Source of the DNA: Terriglobia bacterium
GTDB taxonomy: Bacteria; Acidobacteriota; Terriglobia; Bryobacterales; Bryobacteraceae
Length of the DNA: 58,171 bases
Assembly (NCBI GenBank): GCA_020073265.1
Contig: JAIQFN010000038.1
Coordinates: 1-58,171, forward strand
Direction: 5' to 3'
Of this stretch, positions 41,114 through 52,954 are shown in pieces; position 1 is the first letter of the stretch; each line of letters begins with the position of its first letter. The notes beneath the pieces are model-generated. The model made no database searches. It had not been told where the DNA came from and saw only the letters and a program-made list of their open reading frames with translations. Position numbers and translations under genes: made by a program.

Positions 41114-42514
41114 ATGAGCACGCCTAAGTTCGATCGAATGGATCAAGACTTCACTCCGTCCCGGAAGCCGTTCTTCAATCGCCCGCACTGGACGCGGCGC
41201 CAGTTTTTCCAGATCGCCGGCACCTGCCTGACGGGTTCGTACCTGGTGCAACGGTACGCGCGCGCCGCCGAAGTCGCGCCTTCCAGCGTCAGCACGCAGA
41301 ACACCGCCAAGAACGTGATCTTCATTCTGCTGGCCGGCGCGCCCAGCCACGTCGACACGTTTGACCTGAAAGTGCTCGATGGCGTCACGCCTGCCACTTT
41401 CGATCCGAACACCATCAACGGCATCGCCTTTCCCACCGGCCTGCTGCCGGGGTTGGCGCAGCATCTTCAGAACAAGAGCTTCAGCATCCTCAGATCCATG
41501 CGCTCGCACGCGCTGGTGCACTCGCTGGCGCAGACCTGGACGCAGATCGGCCGCAATCCCGCCGCCGCGTTGGGCAACATCGCGCCCAACATCGGAAGCA
41601 TCGTGGCGATCGAAAAGGAACCGGAGCGCAAGTCCGGCCAGGTGTTCCCGACCTTCCTGGCTCTGAACTCCCCTTCGGGCGTGGGGCAAGGCTACCTTAG
41701 CGCCGAATTCGCGCCGTTTCGCGTGATTCCGGCGGCCAGCGGGCTGCCTGACACCGCCTTGCCGGGCGATCCCAATGGCGTGCTGTTCGACACACGCTGG
41801 AGCCTGCTGCATCAGATCGACGATCCCCTGCGCGTCAATTCGCCCTACGGCCAGCCGCTCAACGACTACAACAACTTTTACGTCTCGGCGCAGCAACTGA
41901 TGTACAACCCGGCGGTGAACAAGGCCTTCAAGTTCACCACCGCGGACCATACGCGCTACGGCACCACCAGCTTCGGCGATGCTTGCTTGATCGCCAAGCA
42001 GGTGCTGGCGGCCGACCAGGGGACCCGCTTCATCCAAATCACCGTAGGCGGCTGGGACATGCATCAGAACATCTACGCCGCCAACCAGCTTCCGAATCTC
42101 GGCAAGCAGCTCGACACCGCCGTGTCCCAGTTGCTCACGGATCTTCAGGGCGGCGGGCTGTTCGATCAAACGCTGGTGGTGATGGCCGGCGAGTTCGGCC
42201 GCACGGTGGGCGCTCTGACTCCGGCGCTAGGCCGCGACCATTATCCGCAGCAGTTCGCCTTCTTCGCGGGCGGCGGCGTGGTGGGCGGGCGCGTGCTGGG
42301 CGAGACCAACGACACCGGAAGCGATACGGTGGATTTCGGCTGGTCGCAGCAGCGCTACGTGTATCCGGAAGACATCGAGGCCACCATCTACTCGGCGGTT
42401 GGAATCGACTGGACCACGGTTCGCAAGGACGACCCCTTGCATCGCGGCTTCGCCTACGTCCCTGACACCGACCCGGTCCAGTACGCGCCCGTCAACGAGC
42501 TCTGGACGTCGTAA
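41114..42514 (+). CDS. DUF1501 protein with Tat signal
   Basis: 466 residues. The N-terminus has a twin-Arg motif TRRQFFQIAG followed by a hydrophobic stretch, so export is likely by the Tat route, after folding. The core has FILLAGAPSHVDTFDLK, typical of DUF1501 (alkaline-phosphatase/sulfatase-like superfamily), and DQTLVVMAGEFGRTVGALTP near the end. The partner DUF1549 gene is directly upstream. Family members are thought to be hydrolases acting on sulfated or phosphorylated substrates, which is not shown. GGAGGAGACC lies before the ATG. Confidence 0.88.
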   Translation: MSTPKFDRMDQDFTPSRKPFFNRPHWTRRQFFQIAGTCLTGSYLVQRYARAAEVAPSSVSTQNTAKNVIFILLAGAPSHVDTFDLKVLDGVTPATFDPNTINGIAFPTGLLPGLAQHLQNKSFSILRSMRSHALVHSLAQTWTQIGRNPAAALGNIAPNIGSIVAIEKEPERKSGQVFPTFLALNSPSGVGQGYLSAEFAPFRVIPAASGLPDTALPGDPNGVLFDTRWSLLHQIDDPLRVNSPYGQPLNDYNNFYVSAQQLMYNPAVNKAFKFTTADHTRYGTTSFGDACLIAKQVLAADQGTRFIQITVGGWDMHQNIYAANQLPNLGKQLDTAVSQLLTDLQGGGLFDQTLVVMAGEFGRTVGALTPALGRDHYPQQFAFFAGGGVVGGRVLGETNDTGSDTVDFGWSQQRYVYPEDIEATIYSAVGIDWTTVRKDDPLHRGFAYVPDTDPVQYAPVNELWTS

Positions 42515-42590
42515 GAACCGCTTGCTGACGCGCGCGGCTCGGAAGCGCACGCCGGCGCCTTCCGCGTGTAAACTTGACGGGGGAGCCGTC

Positions 42591-43592
42591 ATGAAAACAT
42601 CAACCGCGTCCGCGCTATTTGTGGCGCTTGCAGTCGCCATCGTCGCCACCCAGCCGCATGCCACCGCTCAGCAATCCAAACCCCACGCGCTAGTCACCCC
42701 AGCCGAATACGAACGCTGGCAGAAGGATCTGTCCAACTGGGGCCGCTGGGGCGCCAGCGATGAAATGGGCGCTCTCAACCTGATCACTCCGGCCAAGCGC
42801 AAACAGGCGGTGGCGCTGGTGAAGGAGGGGCTTTCGGTGTCGCTGGCCTCGAACGCCAGCAAGGAGAAGCAAATCGACGTCCCCTGTCCGGTTGAGTGGG
42901 CCATGCTGACCGCCTCCGAGGCGGGCGCCACCGATCGGATCGGGTATCCTTGCATCCACGGCGCCGGCACGACTCACCTGGATTCGTTCGCGCACCGTTT
43001 CTTCAACGGAAAAATGTGGAATGGTTATCCCGTGGCGGGGTTGGTGACCAAGGAAGGCGGCGCCGCGAAAAACTCGATCCTGACCATGAAGAACGGGATC
43101 GTCACCCGCGCCGTGTTGTACGACATTCCGAGGCTCAAGGGCGTGCCGTATCTCGAGCCCGGCGCGCGCATCTTCCCCGAAGATCTGGAGGCCTGGGAAA
43201 AGAAATCCGGAGTGAAGGCAGGATCCGGCGACGCGCTCCTGCTGCGCTGGGGACGGTGGGCGCGGCGAGCCAAGCTGGGCGCTTTTTCAACCGACGATCA
43301 ATCGGCCGGCCTCGACAACTCCGTCATCCCCTGGCTCAAGAAGCGGGACATCGCGCTGCTGGCCTGGGAAACTCCAGGCTATGTGCCGCAGCCGGCCGGC
43401 GACCTACCCAGGCTCGCGCTGCATGATTTCGTGCTGGCCATCCTGGGCGTACACCTGGTTGACCGGGCCGATTTCGAAGCGCTGAGCGAAACCGCCGCCG
43501 CGCGCAACCGCTGGGAGTTCATGTTGGTGGTGGCGCCCTTGCCGATACCCAACGGGACCGGTTCGCCGGTCAACCCGATCGCAATATTCTGA
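42591..43592 (+). CDS. Secreted cyclase-family (kynurenine formamidase-like) hydrolase
   Basis: 333 residues from the ATG at 42591 (GGGGGAG upstream), with a signal peptide (SALFVALAVAIVATQPHATA). The metal-binding motif HGAGTTHLDSFAH fits the HxGTHxDxxxH pattern of the cyclase family (PF04199). The C-terminal part includes GDALLLRWGRW and a second His/Glu-bearing region (ALHDFVLAILGVHLVDRADF). Cytoplasmic relatives hydrolyse N-formylkynurenine or cyclic amides; an exported form would act in the periplasm. It is separate from the DUF1501 gene by 76 bp. Confidence 0.85.
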   Translation: MKTSTASALFVALAVAIVATQPHATAQQSKPHALVTPAEYERWQKDLSNWGRWGASDEMGALNLITPAKRKQAVALVKEGLSVSLASNASKEKQIDVPCPVEWAMLTASEAGATDRIGYPCIHGAGTTHLDSFAHRFFNGKMWNGYPVAGLVTKEGGAAKNSILTMKNGIVTRAVLYDIPRLKGVPYLEPGARIFPEDLEAWEKKSGVKAGSGDALLLRWGRWARRAKLGAFSTDDQSAGLDNSVIPWLKKRDIALLAWETPGYVPQPAGDLPRLALHDFVLAILGVHLVDRADFEALSETAAARNRWEFMLVVAPLPIPNGTGSPVNPIAIF

Positions 43593-43702
43593 GCGCACAC
43601 GCCGGCCGGGCGCTCCACGCGGGCGAAGCGCGAAGGAAAATCTGCTCGAGCGTGTCGATTTCCGCCGCCCTCATTCGTTATTGAGGTAGCAGTAAAAACC
43701 CG

Positions 43703-44305
43703 ATGGGGGATGCCATGCAGATACGACAGTCCGTGCCGCTACGCTCAGCCGACCCGCATATCTCCGCGGAGGAACGCACGCAAGTCCTCACGTGGCTCGA
43801 CGAGTCGCATAAGGAATTTCTCGCGGCCATCGACGGCGTTTCCGGCGCTCAGTGGAAATGGAAGCCTGCGCCCGAGCGATGGTCGGTAGGCGAGACCGCG
43901 GAACATATCGTCCTGGCCGAAGGTCTGCTCTTTGGCTTCGTCCGAAAGGCTATGGCAGCTCCTCCAAACCCAGCTTGGGAGGAGCAGACGAAAGGCAAGA
44001 CAGAACTACTCACCCAGGTGATCCCGACGCGGCAAGGCAAGGCGGCGGCGCCCGAGCCGATCGTGCCGCGCGAGGAGCTCACGCGCGCTCAAGTCAGGGA
44101 ACGGTTTGAGAAGCAGCGCATCGAGATCGTAAACTTTGCCAGCGAGACCCAGATGGCCTGGAAGGAACATACGGTGGTGCACCCGTTCCCCGCACTTGCC
44201 ACGCTCAACGCTTATCAGTGGCTCATCTACGTGCCTTTGCACACGATTCGGCACGGCAAACAGATCGCGGAGGTTAAGGCGACTCCTGGGTATCCGTCAA
44301 ACTAG
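43703..44305 (+). CDS. DinB-superfamily metal-binding protein
   Basis: 200 residues; starts at 43703 or 43715. Four-helix DinB fold: [40 protein letters not shown] and [20 protein letters not shown]. The three His ligands are probably those in AEHIVLAEG and HTIRHGKQ. Family members include mycothiol/bacillithiol transferases and stress-induced proteins. No partner thiol system is visible. It is a single-gene unit with 110 bp upstream that hold no gene. Confidence 0.85.
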   Translation: MGDAMQIRQSVPLRSADPHISAEERTQVLTWLDESHKEFLAAIDGVSGAQWKWKPAPERWSVGETAEHIVLAEGLLFGFVRKAMAAPPNPAWEEQTKGKTELLTQVIPTRQGKAAAPEPIVPREELTRAQVRERFEKQRIEIVNFASETQMAWKEHTVVHPFPALATLNAYQWLIYVPLHTIRHGKQIAEVKATPGYPSN

Positions 44306-44541
44306 GGCAACCAAATCACGGTGTAGCAGTTTCCCGCGCGGATAGGCTTCCCCCCGGAGCATTTGTCACCAGACCTGGCGATTCGATAGACTGGTCATAT
44401 CCCAACCGTACTCCGGCGGACCTGGACAGCGGACGAGCTGAGATCGGGGCGGGACGGTCGAGTTCCCGACCGGGACGCCCGTCGCCTTCGCGTTTCAATC
44501 AGCAGCTCGGGATTCGAGAACTGCAGGTTTGGAGATCTGGG
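44306..44541. other. Intergenic region before the sensor-kinase gene, with an imperfect hairpin
   Basis: No gene was found in 236 bases. Positions 44447-44480 form an imperfect stem (outer GGGCG/CGCCC and inner CGGTCG/CGACCG arms with an internal mismatch). A clear promoter was not seen. Confidence 0.35.
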
Positions 44542-45630
44542 ATGCGGCTTGAAATTGTTCGGCCTGGGCGGAAGCGGCCCGAGCCTGGTTCGGCCGAACA
44601 GCATGGGGATCGTGCCCGCTTGACATCATCGGACCCACTAGCCCGAATCCTGGATCTCGCCGACGATGCCATCATCTCCATCGACGAGCAGCAGCGCATC
44701 ATTCTCTTCAATCAGGGCGCGGAGAAAATCTTCGGTTATACCTATCAGGAAGTAGCCGGCAAAACCCTGGATGTTTTGTTGCCGCCGCGCACGGTCGCCA
44801 TTCATAGGCAGCACATTCAGGATTTCGCGATGGCCAAGACGCCCGCCCGGCGGATGGGCGAGCGCAGCGAGATCCGGGCGCGCCGCAAGGATGGCAGCGA
44901 ATTCCCGGCCGAGGCCTCCATCTCCAAGGTGTCGGTGGAGGGCGGAACCATGTTCACCGCCATCTTGCGCGACGTCAGCGACCGCGTCGCCGCCGAAGAG
45001 CTGATCCGCACTTCGCTGCGCGAAAAAGAGGCGCTGCTCAAGGAGATTCACCATCGCGTGAAGAACAACCTGCAGGTGGTATCCAGCCTGCTCGGCCTGC
45101 AGTCGCGAACCATTGCCGACGAAACCACTCGCCGGATGTTTCAGGAAAGTCAGAACCGCATCCACTCCATGGCCCTGCTGCACGAGAGCCTGTACCAATC
45201 CAACAACCTCTCGCGCATCGACTTTCCCGAGTACATCCGCCAACTGGCCTCGCATCTGTTCCACTCCTACGGCGTCCCGCCCGACCGCATCCACCTGCGA
45301 ACCGATCTCGACAAGCTGTACCTCAATCTGGACGCCGCCGTACCGTGTGGCCTGATCATCAACGAGCTGGTTTCGAATTCGCTCAAGTACGCCTTCCCGG
45401 ACGGACGCTCGGGAGAAGTCCGGATCGAGCTGCGCGAGCATCCCGACCACATGGCCCGGCTGGTGGTGGCCGACAACGGCATCGGGCTGCGCAGCGATAT
45501 AGACTGGGAAACAGCGCGGTCGTTAGGCTTGCGGCTGGTGCGCACTCTGGCCGACCAGTTGGGCGCTAAGCTGGAGGTACAGACTCACGCCGGCACGGAG
45601 ATCCAGTTGACCTTCCCTGCCGCGGCTTGA
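44542..45630 (+). CDS. PAS-domain sensor histidine kinase (HisKA_2 type)
   Basis: 362 residues, cytoplasmic. A PAS domain (about residues 33-155: [50 protein letters not shown]) leads to the HisKA_2 dimerisation helix with the phospho-His in [20 protein letters not shown]. The ATPase domain has [16 protein letters not shown] (N box), VVADNGIGL (G1) and [16 protein letters not shown] (G2). It probably autophosphorylates and passes phosphate to the response regulator whose gene follows after 21 bp. The signal is unknown. Confidence 0.9.
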   Translation: MRLEIVRPGRKRPEPGSAEQHGDRARLTSSDPLARILDLADDAIISIDEQQRIILFNQGAEKIFGYTYQEVAGKTLDVLLPPRTVAIHRQHIQDFAMAKTPARRMGERSEIRARRKDGSEFPAEASISKVSVEGGTMFTAILRDVSDRVAAEELIRTSLREKEALLKEIHHRVKNNLQVVSSLLGLQSRTIADETTRRMFQESQNRIHSMALLHESLYQSNNLSRIDFPEYIRQLASHLFHSYGVPPDRIHLRTDLDKLYLNLDAAVPCGLIINELVSNSLKYAFPDGRSGEVRIELREHPDHMARLVVADNGIGLRSDIDWETARSLGLRLVRTLADQLGAKLEVQTHAGTEIQLTFPAAA

Positions 45631-45651
45631 GGCCGGGCGCTGCTTATAATC

Positions 45652-47442
45652 ATGTCTGCACGAATTCTAATCGTCGAGGATGAGCGGATCACAGCCGAAG
45701 ATCTGCGCGATATCCTGACCGACCTCGGCTACACCGTCACCGCGTCGGTCTCGAGCGGCGCCGACGCCATCGCCAAGGCCGAGGAAACCGCGCCCGAGCT
45801 GGCGCTCATGGATATCCGCATCAAGGGGGAAATGGACGGCACCGAAACGGCCCGCGTGCTGCGCGAGCGCTTCAACATTCCGGTGATCTACTTGACCGCG
45901 CACGCCGACACCGCCACCGTGTCGCGCGCCAAGACGGCAGAACCGCTGGGTTACATCACCAAGCCGTTTCAGGAAGCGGAACTGCACGCCAGCATCGAAA
46001 TCGCGCTGCATAAGCATCGCGAGGATTTGAAGTCGCGCGAGAAGGAGCAGTTGCTGGCGTCCACGCTGCGGGCGGTGTCGGAAGGCGTCATTTCGCTCGA
46101 TGAAAACGAGGTGATCACGCTGTTCAATCCCGCCGCGGAAGCCTGGACCGGATGGAAGTCCGGCGACGCGCTCGGAAAACAGATCGAAGAAGTGTTCCAG
46201 CTAGTGGACAGCGCCACCGGGGAGCCGGCCGACACGCCGCTGTGGCGCGTGCTGGCCGAGGGAACGCTGGGCGAGTTGCCGCCGGGCGTTCTGCTGGTTG
46301 GTCAGGACGGCCAGAAGAGGGCCGTCACCGGCAGTATCTCGCCCATCCGCAACCACAAGTCCGAGGTCGCCGGCGCCGTCATCGTGTTTGGACGCGCGAG
46401 CGGCGAGACCGGCGCCAGCCGTCCCGCGGCGGCGGACACATCCGCCCAGGACGACGGGATTGGCTTGGGCAGCTTCAAGATGATCGCGGCGTCGCCGGCC
46501 ATGAAGCAGGTACTGAAGTTCGCCCGGCGCGTCGCGCAGAGCGAAGTCTCCACCATTCTTCTGGAAGGAGAGAGCGGCACCGGCAAGGACGTCTTCGCGC
46601 AATTCATCCATCACTACGGCCGGCGCAGCGAGGGACCCTTCGTCGCGCTCAACTGTGCCGCCATTCCCGAGACGCTGCTCGAAAGCGAGCTGTTCGGCTA
46701 TGAAAAAGGCGCCTTCACCGATGCGCGCGCGCCCAAGGCCGGCATCCTGGAGATCGCTTCCGGCGGCACCATCTTCCTGGACGAGATCGGCGAGATGCCT
46801 CTGGTGCTGCAGGCCAAACTCCTGCGCGTGCTCGAAGAGCAGACCTTCCGGCGCCTGGGCGGAGTGCGCGACATTCAGGTGGATGTCCGCGTGGTGGCTG
46901 CCACCAACCGCAAGTTGACCGACGCCATCGAGCAGGGCAAGTTCCGCCTGGACCTTTACTACCGGCTCAACGTGATCCAGGTTGTGCTTCCTCCGCTGCG
47001 CGAGCGCCGCGAAGACGTCATTCCGCTGGCAGAACATTTTGTCCGTCTGTACAACACCAAGTTCAAGCGCAACATCAAAGGCATCTCGCACGCGGCCGCG
47101 GCCATGCTGCTGGCGCATGACTGGCCGGGCAACGTGCGTGAGCTGCGCAACGTGATCGAGCGCGCCATGGTGCTGGAAGAGGCGGATTGGATCCAGGCCT
47201 CCAATCTGCAAATCGCTTCCGAGACCGGCAGGCCGGTACTTCTGCCATATGAAGAACTCCAGACGGGCGCGGAATCTCCAGCCCCGGACGAACCCTTCGG
47301 AGTGAGCCTGGAAGAAGCCGAGAAGAATCTGGTGAAGAAGGCGCTGGAAAAGGCCGGCGGAAATCAGACCCGGGCGGCCGTGCTGCTGGGCGTCACGCGC
47401 GACACGCTGCGTTACAAAATGAAGAAGTTCAACCTGCGCTGA
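45652..47442 (+). CDS. Sigma-54-dependent response regulator with receiver, PAS and AAA+ domains
   Basis: 596 residues. The receiver (MSARILIVEDERITAEDLRD) has the phospho-Asp in LALMDIRIKG and Lys in ITKPF. A PAS-like region (about 125-245) follows. The AAA+ part has Walker A GESGTGKD, sigma-54 contact loop GAFTDA (GAFTGA in the textbook form), Walker B GTIFLDEIG and R-fingers in YYRLNVIQVVLPPLRERRED. The C-terminal Fis-type HTH is AGGNQTRAAVLLGVTRDTLR. It should activate RpoN-dependent promoters, which were not located. It forms an operon with the sensor kinase. Confidence 0.92.
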   Translation: MSARILIVEDERITAEDLRDILTDLGYTVTASVSSGADAIAKAEETAPELALMDIRIKGEMDGTETARVLRERFNIPVIYLTAHADTATVSRAKTAEPLGYITKPFQEAELHASIEIALHKHREDLKSREKEQLLASTLRAVSEGVISLDENEVITLFNPAAEAWTGWKSGDALGKQIEEVFQLVDSATGEPADTPLWRVLAEGTLGELPPGVLLVGQDGQKRAVTGSISPIRNHKSEVAGAVIVFGRASGETGASRPAAADTSAQDDGIGLGSFKMIAASPAMKQVLKFARRVAQSEVSTILLEGESGTGKDVFAQFIHHYGRRSEGPFVALNCAAIPETLLESELFGYEKGAFTDARAPKAGILEIASGGTIFLDEIGEMPLVLQAKLLRVLEEQTFRRLGGVRDIQVDVRVVAATNRKLTDAIEQGKFRLDLYYRLNVIQVVLPPLRERREDVIPLAEHFVRLYNTKFKRNIKGISHAAAAMLLAHDWPGNVRELRNVIERAMVLEEADWIQASNLQIASETGRPVLLPYEELQTGAESPAPDEPFGVSLEEAEKNLVKKALEKAGGNQTRAAVLLGVTRDTLRYKMKKFNLR

Positions 47443-47467
47443 ACCTGTTGGGCCGCCATGGCTCTCA

Positions 47468-47509
47468 GTGCCGGCTAAAGCCGGCTGCGGGCAGGATTGC
47501 CCGCCCCGC
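47468..47509 (+). repeat. Family-2 paired-hairpin palindromic repeat, copy 4
   Basis: Hairpin 1 has GCCGGC arms with a TAAA loop. Hairpin 2 has 5' arm GCGGGCA and loop GGAT. It sits between the convergent response-regulator and DUF4159 genes. Confidence 0.8.
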
Positions 47510-47542
47510 GCCCTTGACCCACTGCGCTGGCTGCGGCCGGCT

Positions 47543-48421
47543 TCAGTGCGTCATCGCGTAGACTACGTAGTTGACGCCGATGCGGATCCCCAGCGCCGAA
47601 TATTTTTCCGGATACTCGGGATCGTCGGCCCACTCCCAGGAATCGCCCACGTCGGAATTGAAATCCATCGCCACCAGCAGGCGGCTATGGTCGTCGTAGA
47701 TGCCGCGCCAGTGCGCCACCGCGCCGTCGTTGCGGTAGGTGGTGCCGCGCCGCAAGGCCCATTGGCCGGGCACCTGGTAGCGGTCGTCCAGATCGTAGAC
47801 GGCGTGAAAAATCGGATCGCTGCTCTCGATCTCGACGATGGGCCGGTCCGGAAACACCATGCGCATGCTCTCGAAGAAGCGGTCCCATTCCTCGGTGCCC
47901 CAGAAGTCGTCGAGCATCAGGAACCCGCCGCGCTCCAGATAGTCGCGCAGCTTCTTGGCCTGCGCGTCGGTGAGTTTCCAGTCGCCCATTTCGCCGGCCG
48001 CGAGCCAGGGCCAGTTGTAGACGTCGTCGCCATCGTCCAGGTTCACGGGCTGTTCGACCGAACGCACCTGAATGCGGGTGAGCCGGCGCAGGGCCACCGA
48101 GAAGTGCCGGTCCGCGCGCGGATAGTCCTGCGTCCAACTGGTGCCGCCCTGCAGCCAGTTGAAGTTGCCCCAGCCGTAGTAGCGTCCAAAGCGCGCCCGA
48201 GGGTGTTGGGGATACATCAAGCGCGCGAAAATCCACTCGGCTTTGTTCTGCCAGTCCGGAGGAAGCTGGACATCGTCGTACGGCTCCATGCTGCGATAGA
48301 CGCGGAACTCGCGCTGGAAACCGTACAGCGCCGCCGCGAGCAGCACAAGTCCGGCGCAGCATCGGAAGGCGTTGCCGAAACGCCCTGATTTTCGGAAAAG
48401 AATCCCGCGCAGGTCCAGCAT
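47543..48421 (-). CDS. DUF4159-domain protein
   Basis: 292 residues with one N-terminal hydrophobic segment (AFRCCAGLVLLAAALYGF), so it is anchored or exported. The domain reads QNKAEWIFARLMYPQH, DDVYNWPWLAAGEMGDWKLT, LERGGFLMLDDFWGTEEWDR and LLVAMDFNSDVGDSWEW. The fold is expected to be Rossmann-like with similarity to glutamine-amidotransferase-type proteins, but no activity is known. DUF4159 genes often lie near BatA/MoxR-type clusters; none is seen here. It is downstream of sppA on the same strand, 60 bp apart. Confidence 0.85.
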   Translation of the reverse strand: MLDLRGILFRKSGRFGNAFRCCAGLVLLAAALYGFQREFRVYRSMEPYDDVQLPPDWQNKAEWIFARLMYPQHPRARFGRYYGWGNFNWLQGGTSWTQDYPRADRHFSVALRRLTRIQVRSVEQPVNLDDGDDVYNWPWLAAGEMGDWKLTDAQAKKLRDYLERGGFLMLDDFWGTEEWDRFFESMRMVFPDRPIVEIESSDPIFHAVYDLDDRYQVPGQWALRRGTTYRNDGAVAHWRGIYDDHSRLLVAMDFNSDVGDSWEWADDPEYPEKYSALGIRIGVNYVVYAMTH

Positions 48422-48481
48422 TGCGGCGCGAATCCAGTGTACCAGACCGTGCCGGCGACCAGCGGCTGCGACGAGCGGTCT

Positions 48482-50212
48482 TTATTTGACTTGAATGGAA
48501 TACGGCATCAGCTTCAGGAAACCGCCGTGCGACAAGGCTTCGAGCGGAAGCCGGCCGACCAGTTTCTGTAGCTTCATTTCGACGCCGGCGGAATCATCCG
48601 GGCGGTTGAACAGCAGTTCGAAGACGCTGCGCTTGCCGGGATATGGAACCAAGGTGATGCGGTCCGTGGCGGGAATGTGCGCCTTCTTTTTCACCAGCTC
48701 GATGGCTCGATCCAGGCCGCCCAGCTCGTCCACCAGGCCATGCTGCTTGGCCTGCGCGCCCAGCCACACGCGGCCCTGCGCCAGCGGCTCGATCTCGGCG
48801 AAGTTGCGCTTGCGGCCCTCGGCCACGCGGCTGACGAACACCTTGTAGAATGCGTCGATCTGTCCGGCGATCTTGCGCCGCTGGTCCTCGTCCATGGGCG
48901 CGTATTCGGAATCCAGGGTCGCGTAGCGGCCTCGCGTCAGCAGTTGCTTGCCGATGCCGAGCTTGTCGTAAAGCCCGTGCAGATTGAAGCGCGCGAAGAT
49001 CACGCCGATGGAGCCGGTGAGCGTGTTGGGATAAGCCACGATCGGATCGCCGGTCACCGCGACGAAGTAGCCTCCGGAGGCGGCCAGATCGCTCATCGAG
49101 ATCACCAGCGGTTTTTTTCTGCTGAGATTCCTCGCCTCGTGCAGGATGTCGTCGGAAGCGGTTCCGTCGCCGCCCGGCGAATTCACGCGCAGGATCACGC
49201 CCTTGATGGTCGCATCGTCCTCCACCTGCTTGAGCAGCTTGATGAACCCGGCGGAGGTGAAGCCCTGGTCGTTGGCGGTCTCGTTTCCGCTGCCGGCCGT
49301 GATGTCGCCTTCGCCCACTACCAGCGCGATGCGGCTGGCGGTTCCGGTCTGAGCAAACGGCGCCTTCAGGTAAGCCTTACCGGAGATACGCTTGAGGTCC
49401 TGCCGGTTCGCCCGGTTCTTCAGATTCTCGACGGCCTGCTCCTCGTATCCGAGCGAATCCACTAGACCGTTGGACAAGGCCTCGCTCGCCAGGTACGGGC
49501 CTTGATCGACGATGGCCTTGACGGCGTCGGCCGGTTTCTTGCGCCCCTGCGCGATGGTATCGATCAGGTTTCCGTAGTATTGATCCAGGACCTGGTTCAA
49601 CACCTCGCGTGTCTCGGGCGTCATGGCGGTTTGCGTGAACATGTCGCCGGCGTCTTTGTACTTTCCGGCGTGGATCACGTCCACCTTGACGCCGAGCTTG
49701 TCCAGGCCGGTCTTGAAAAACATCGATTCCACGCGCAGGCCCTTGAGGTCCAGGCTGTCTTCCGGCGCAAGCAGGACGCGGTCGGTGGCGGAAGCCAGAT
49801 AATACTCGGCTCCGCCCGGGTTGCGCAGGTAAGTGACGATCGGCTTGCCGGACTTCTTGAACTGCAGGATCTCCTGCTGAATCTCTTCGAGCCTGGCCCA
49901 GCCGATGCCCAGCCCATGCGGCTCGAAGAGGACCGCTTTTATGCGCGAGTCGGCCGCGGCTTTTCGAAACGTCGACCAGACCTCGTGGACGGCCATGGGA
50001 GTCTGGGCTTCGAGGAACGGCAGGGGGATCTCGGGCGGTGATTTCTCGGGCAGGTCGCCGTCCAGCTTAAGCACCAGCATGGAGCTGTCGGCGACGGTCA
50101 CGGGCCGTTCCGCGAAGGAGCTGGCGAGTCGCGCGATCGCAAAGAACAGGATCAGAAGCGCGAGGCCCGAGAGCACCACGCCGGCCACCAGCCCGATGAA
50201 GAAGTTTTTCAT
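48482..50212 (-). CDS. sppA: Signal peptide peptidase SppA, 67-kDa type
   Basis: 576 residues, a membrane-anchored serine protease that degrades cleaved signal peptides. The N-terminal helix is [20 protein letters not shown]. The two tandem S49 domains give the 67-kDa form: the catalytic Lys is in [13 protein letters not shown] of the first and the Ser in [13 protein letters not shown] of the second. The start ATG at 50212 agrees with the helix. The region upstream is shared with the divergent acs gene and holds a palindrome and a repeat fragment. Confidence 0.93.
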   Translation of the reverse strand: MKNFFIGLVAGVVLSGLALLILFFAIARLASSFAERPVTVADSSMLVLKLDGDLPEKSPPEIPLPFLEAQTPMAVHEVWSTFRKAAADSRIKAVLFEPHGLGIGWARLEEIQQEILQFKKSGKPIVTYLRNPGGAEYYLASATDRVLLAPEDSLDLKGLRVESMFFKTGLDKLGVKVDVIHAGKYKDAGDMFTQTAMTPETREVLNQVLDQYYGNLIDTIAQGRKKPADAVKAIVDQGPYLASEALSNGLVDSLGYEEQAVENLKNRANRQDLKRISGKAYLKAPFAQTGTASRIALVVGEGDITAGSGNETANDQGFTSAGFIKLLKQVEDDATIKGVILRVNSPGGDGTASDDILHEARNLSRKKPLVISMSDLAASGGYFVAVTGDPIVAYPNTLTGSIGVIFARFNLHGLYDKLGIGKQLLTRGRYATLDSEYAPMDEDQRRKIAGQIDAFYKVFVSRVAEGRKRNFAEIEPLAQGRVWLGAQAKQHGLVDELGGLDRAIELVKKKAHIPATDRITLVPYPGKRSVFELLFNRPDDSAGVEMKLQKLVGRLPLEALSHGGFLKLMPYSIQVK

Positions 50213-50228
50213 GCCGCCGAACCAATTT

Positions 50229-50240
50229 TACAACGTTGTA
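50229..50240. promoter_or_regulatory. 12-bp perfect palindrome between sppA and acs
   Basis: TACAACGTTGTA is a perfect inverted repeat 16 bp upstream of the sppA start. On the minus strand a TAAAAT (from 50230) overlaps it and may be a -10 box. The palindrome might be a regulator site for either gene. Confidence 0.35.
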
Positions 50241-50245
50241 GTATG

Positions 50246-50270
50246 GCGCACGCGCGAGTGCGTGGGCCAC
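50246..50270 (+). repeat. Family-1 repeat, partial copy F (second hairpin only)
   Basis: Only the second hairpin and the GCCAC end are preserved, with some change in the arms (5' part GCACGC, loop region GCGAG). It lies 24 bp before the acs start codon, where it could affect the leader RNA. Confidence 0.65.
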
Positions 50271-50293
50271 GATATGCTAGGCAATGGAGATTT

Positions 50294-52214
<1,921 letters not shown>

Positions 52215-52243
<29 letters not shown>

Positions 52244-52940
52244 CCGCCGCGGCGGTGGCTAGATAGTGCTCAAGATCGTGCAGGCCGGCCGGCGAGCCGA
52301 TCTCATAGAAGCGCTCGGTGACTTCGAAGCCGGCCAGTTTACCGCGCAGGCTCAACTCGTGAAACAGGGCCGAAAGGTCGAAGACTTCCGCGGAGATGTC
52401 GTCGAACAGCTCGCGGCTGAACACAGACAGGCCGTAGTCGATGTAGTGGATTCCCGGCCCGCCGGTTTTTTCATAAAGCAGGACGCGGCCATCCCGATAG
52501 AGCGCGTTGCTGCGATCCCAGCGGCCTTCGTTGCGAAGCACGGTCATCAGCGCGGGCAGGCCGCTCGAATGAAACGCGTCCCAGACCGGCGCGAACTCGA
52601 CCGGCAGAAAAGAATCGCCATAGATCACCAGGAAGGATTCCTGAAGCGCGCCCTGATCGAGCGCCAGCCGCAGCGCTCCCCCGGTGCCGCGCAACTTCGT
52701 GCCTTCGTCCACATAGCGGATGGAAGCGATGGGAGGCTGCTCCGATTCCCAATAGCGCCGGATCAGGTTGCCATGATGGCCGATGGAGTACACCACGTCG
52801 GTGACGCCTTGCGCGGCGAGCCAGTGCAACTGGTGATAGGCGAACGGGCGGCCGTGCACCGGGAGCAGCGTTTTCGGGCAAGTCTCGGTGAGCGGACGCA
52901 TGCGCGTTCCGAGTCCGCCGGCGAGAATGACGCACTGCAT
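52215..52940 (-). CDS. Sugar nucleotidyltransferase (HddC-like)
   Basis: 241 residues. The N-terminal motif [20 protein letters not shown] is the nucleotide-binding signature of sugar-phosphate nucleotidyltransferases. [10 protein letters not shown] holds the metal-binding Asp. With the heptose-kinase-like gene upstream (14 bp away) it may be the D-glycero-D-manno-heptose-1-phosphate guanylyltransferase-type partner, supplying activated heptose for glycans. The specificity cannot be read from sequence. Confidence 0.8.
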
Positions 52941-52954
52941 CGCGGTCAATCCCC

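Noticed and set aside
46552-46740. GAFTDA instead of GAFTGA as a sign of a non-functional sigma-54 activator
   Set aside because: This change is seen in many AtoC-like activators, and the Walker and arginine-finger motifs are intact.
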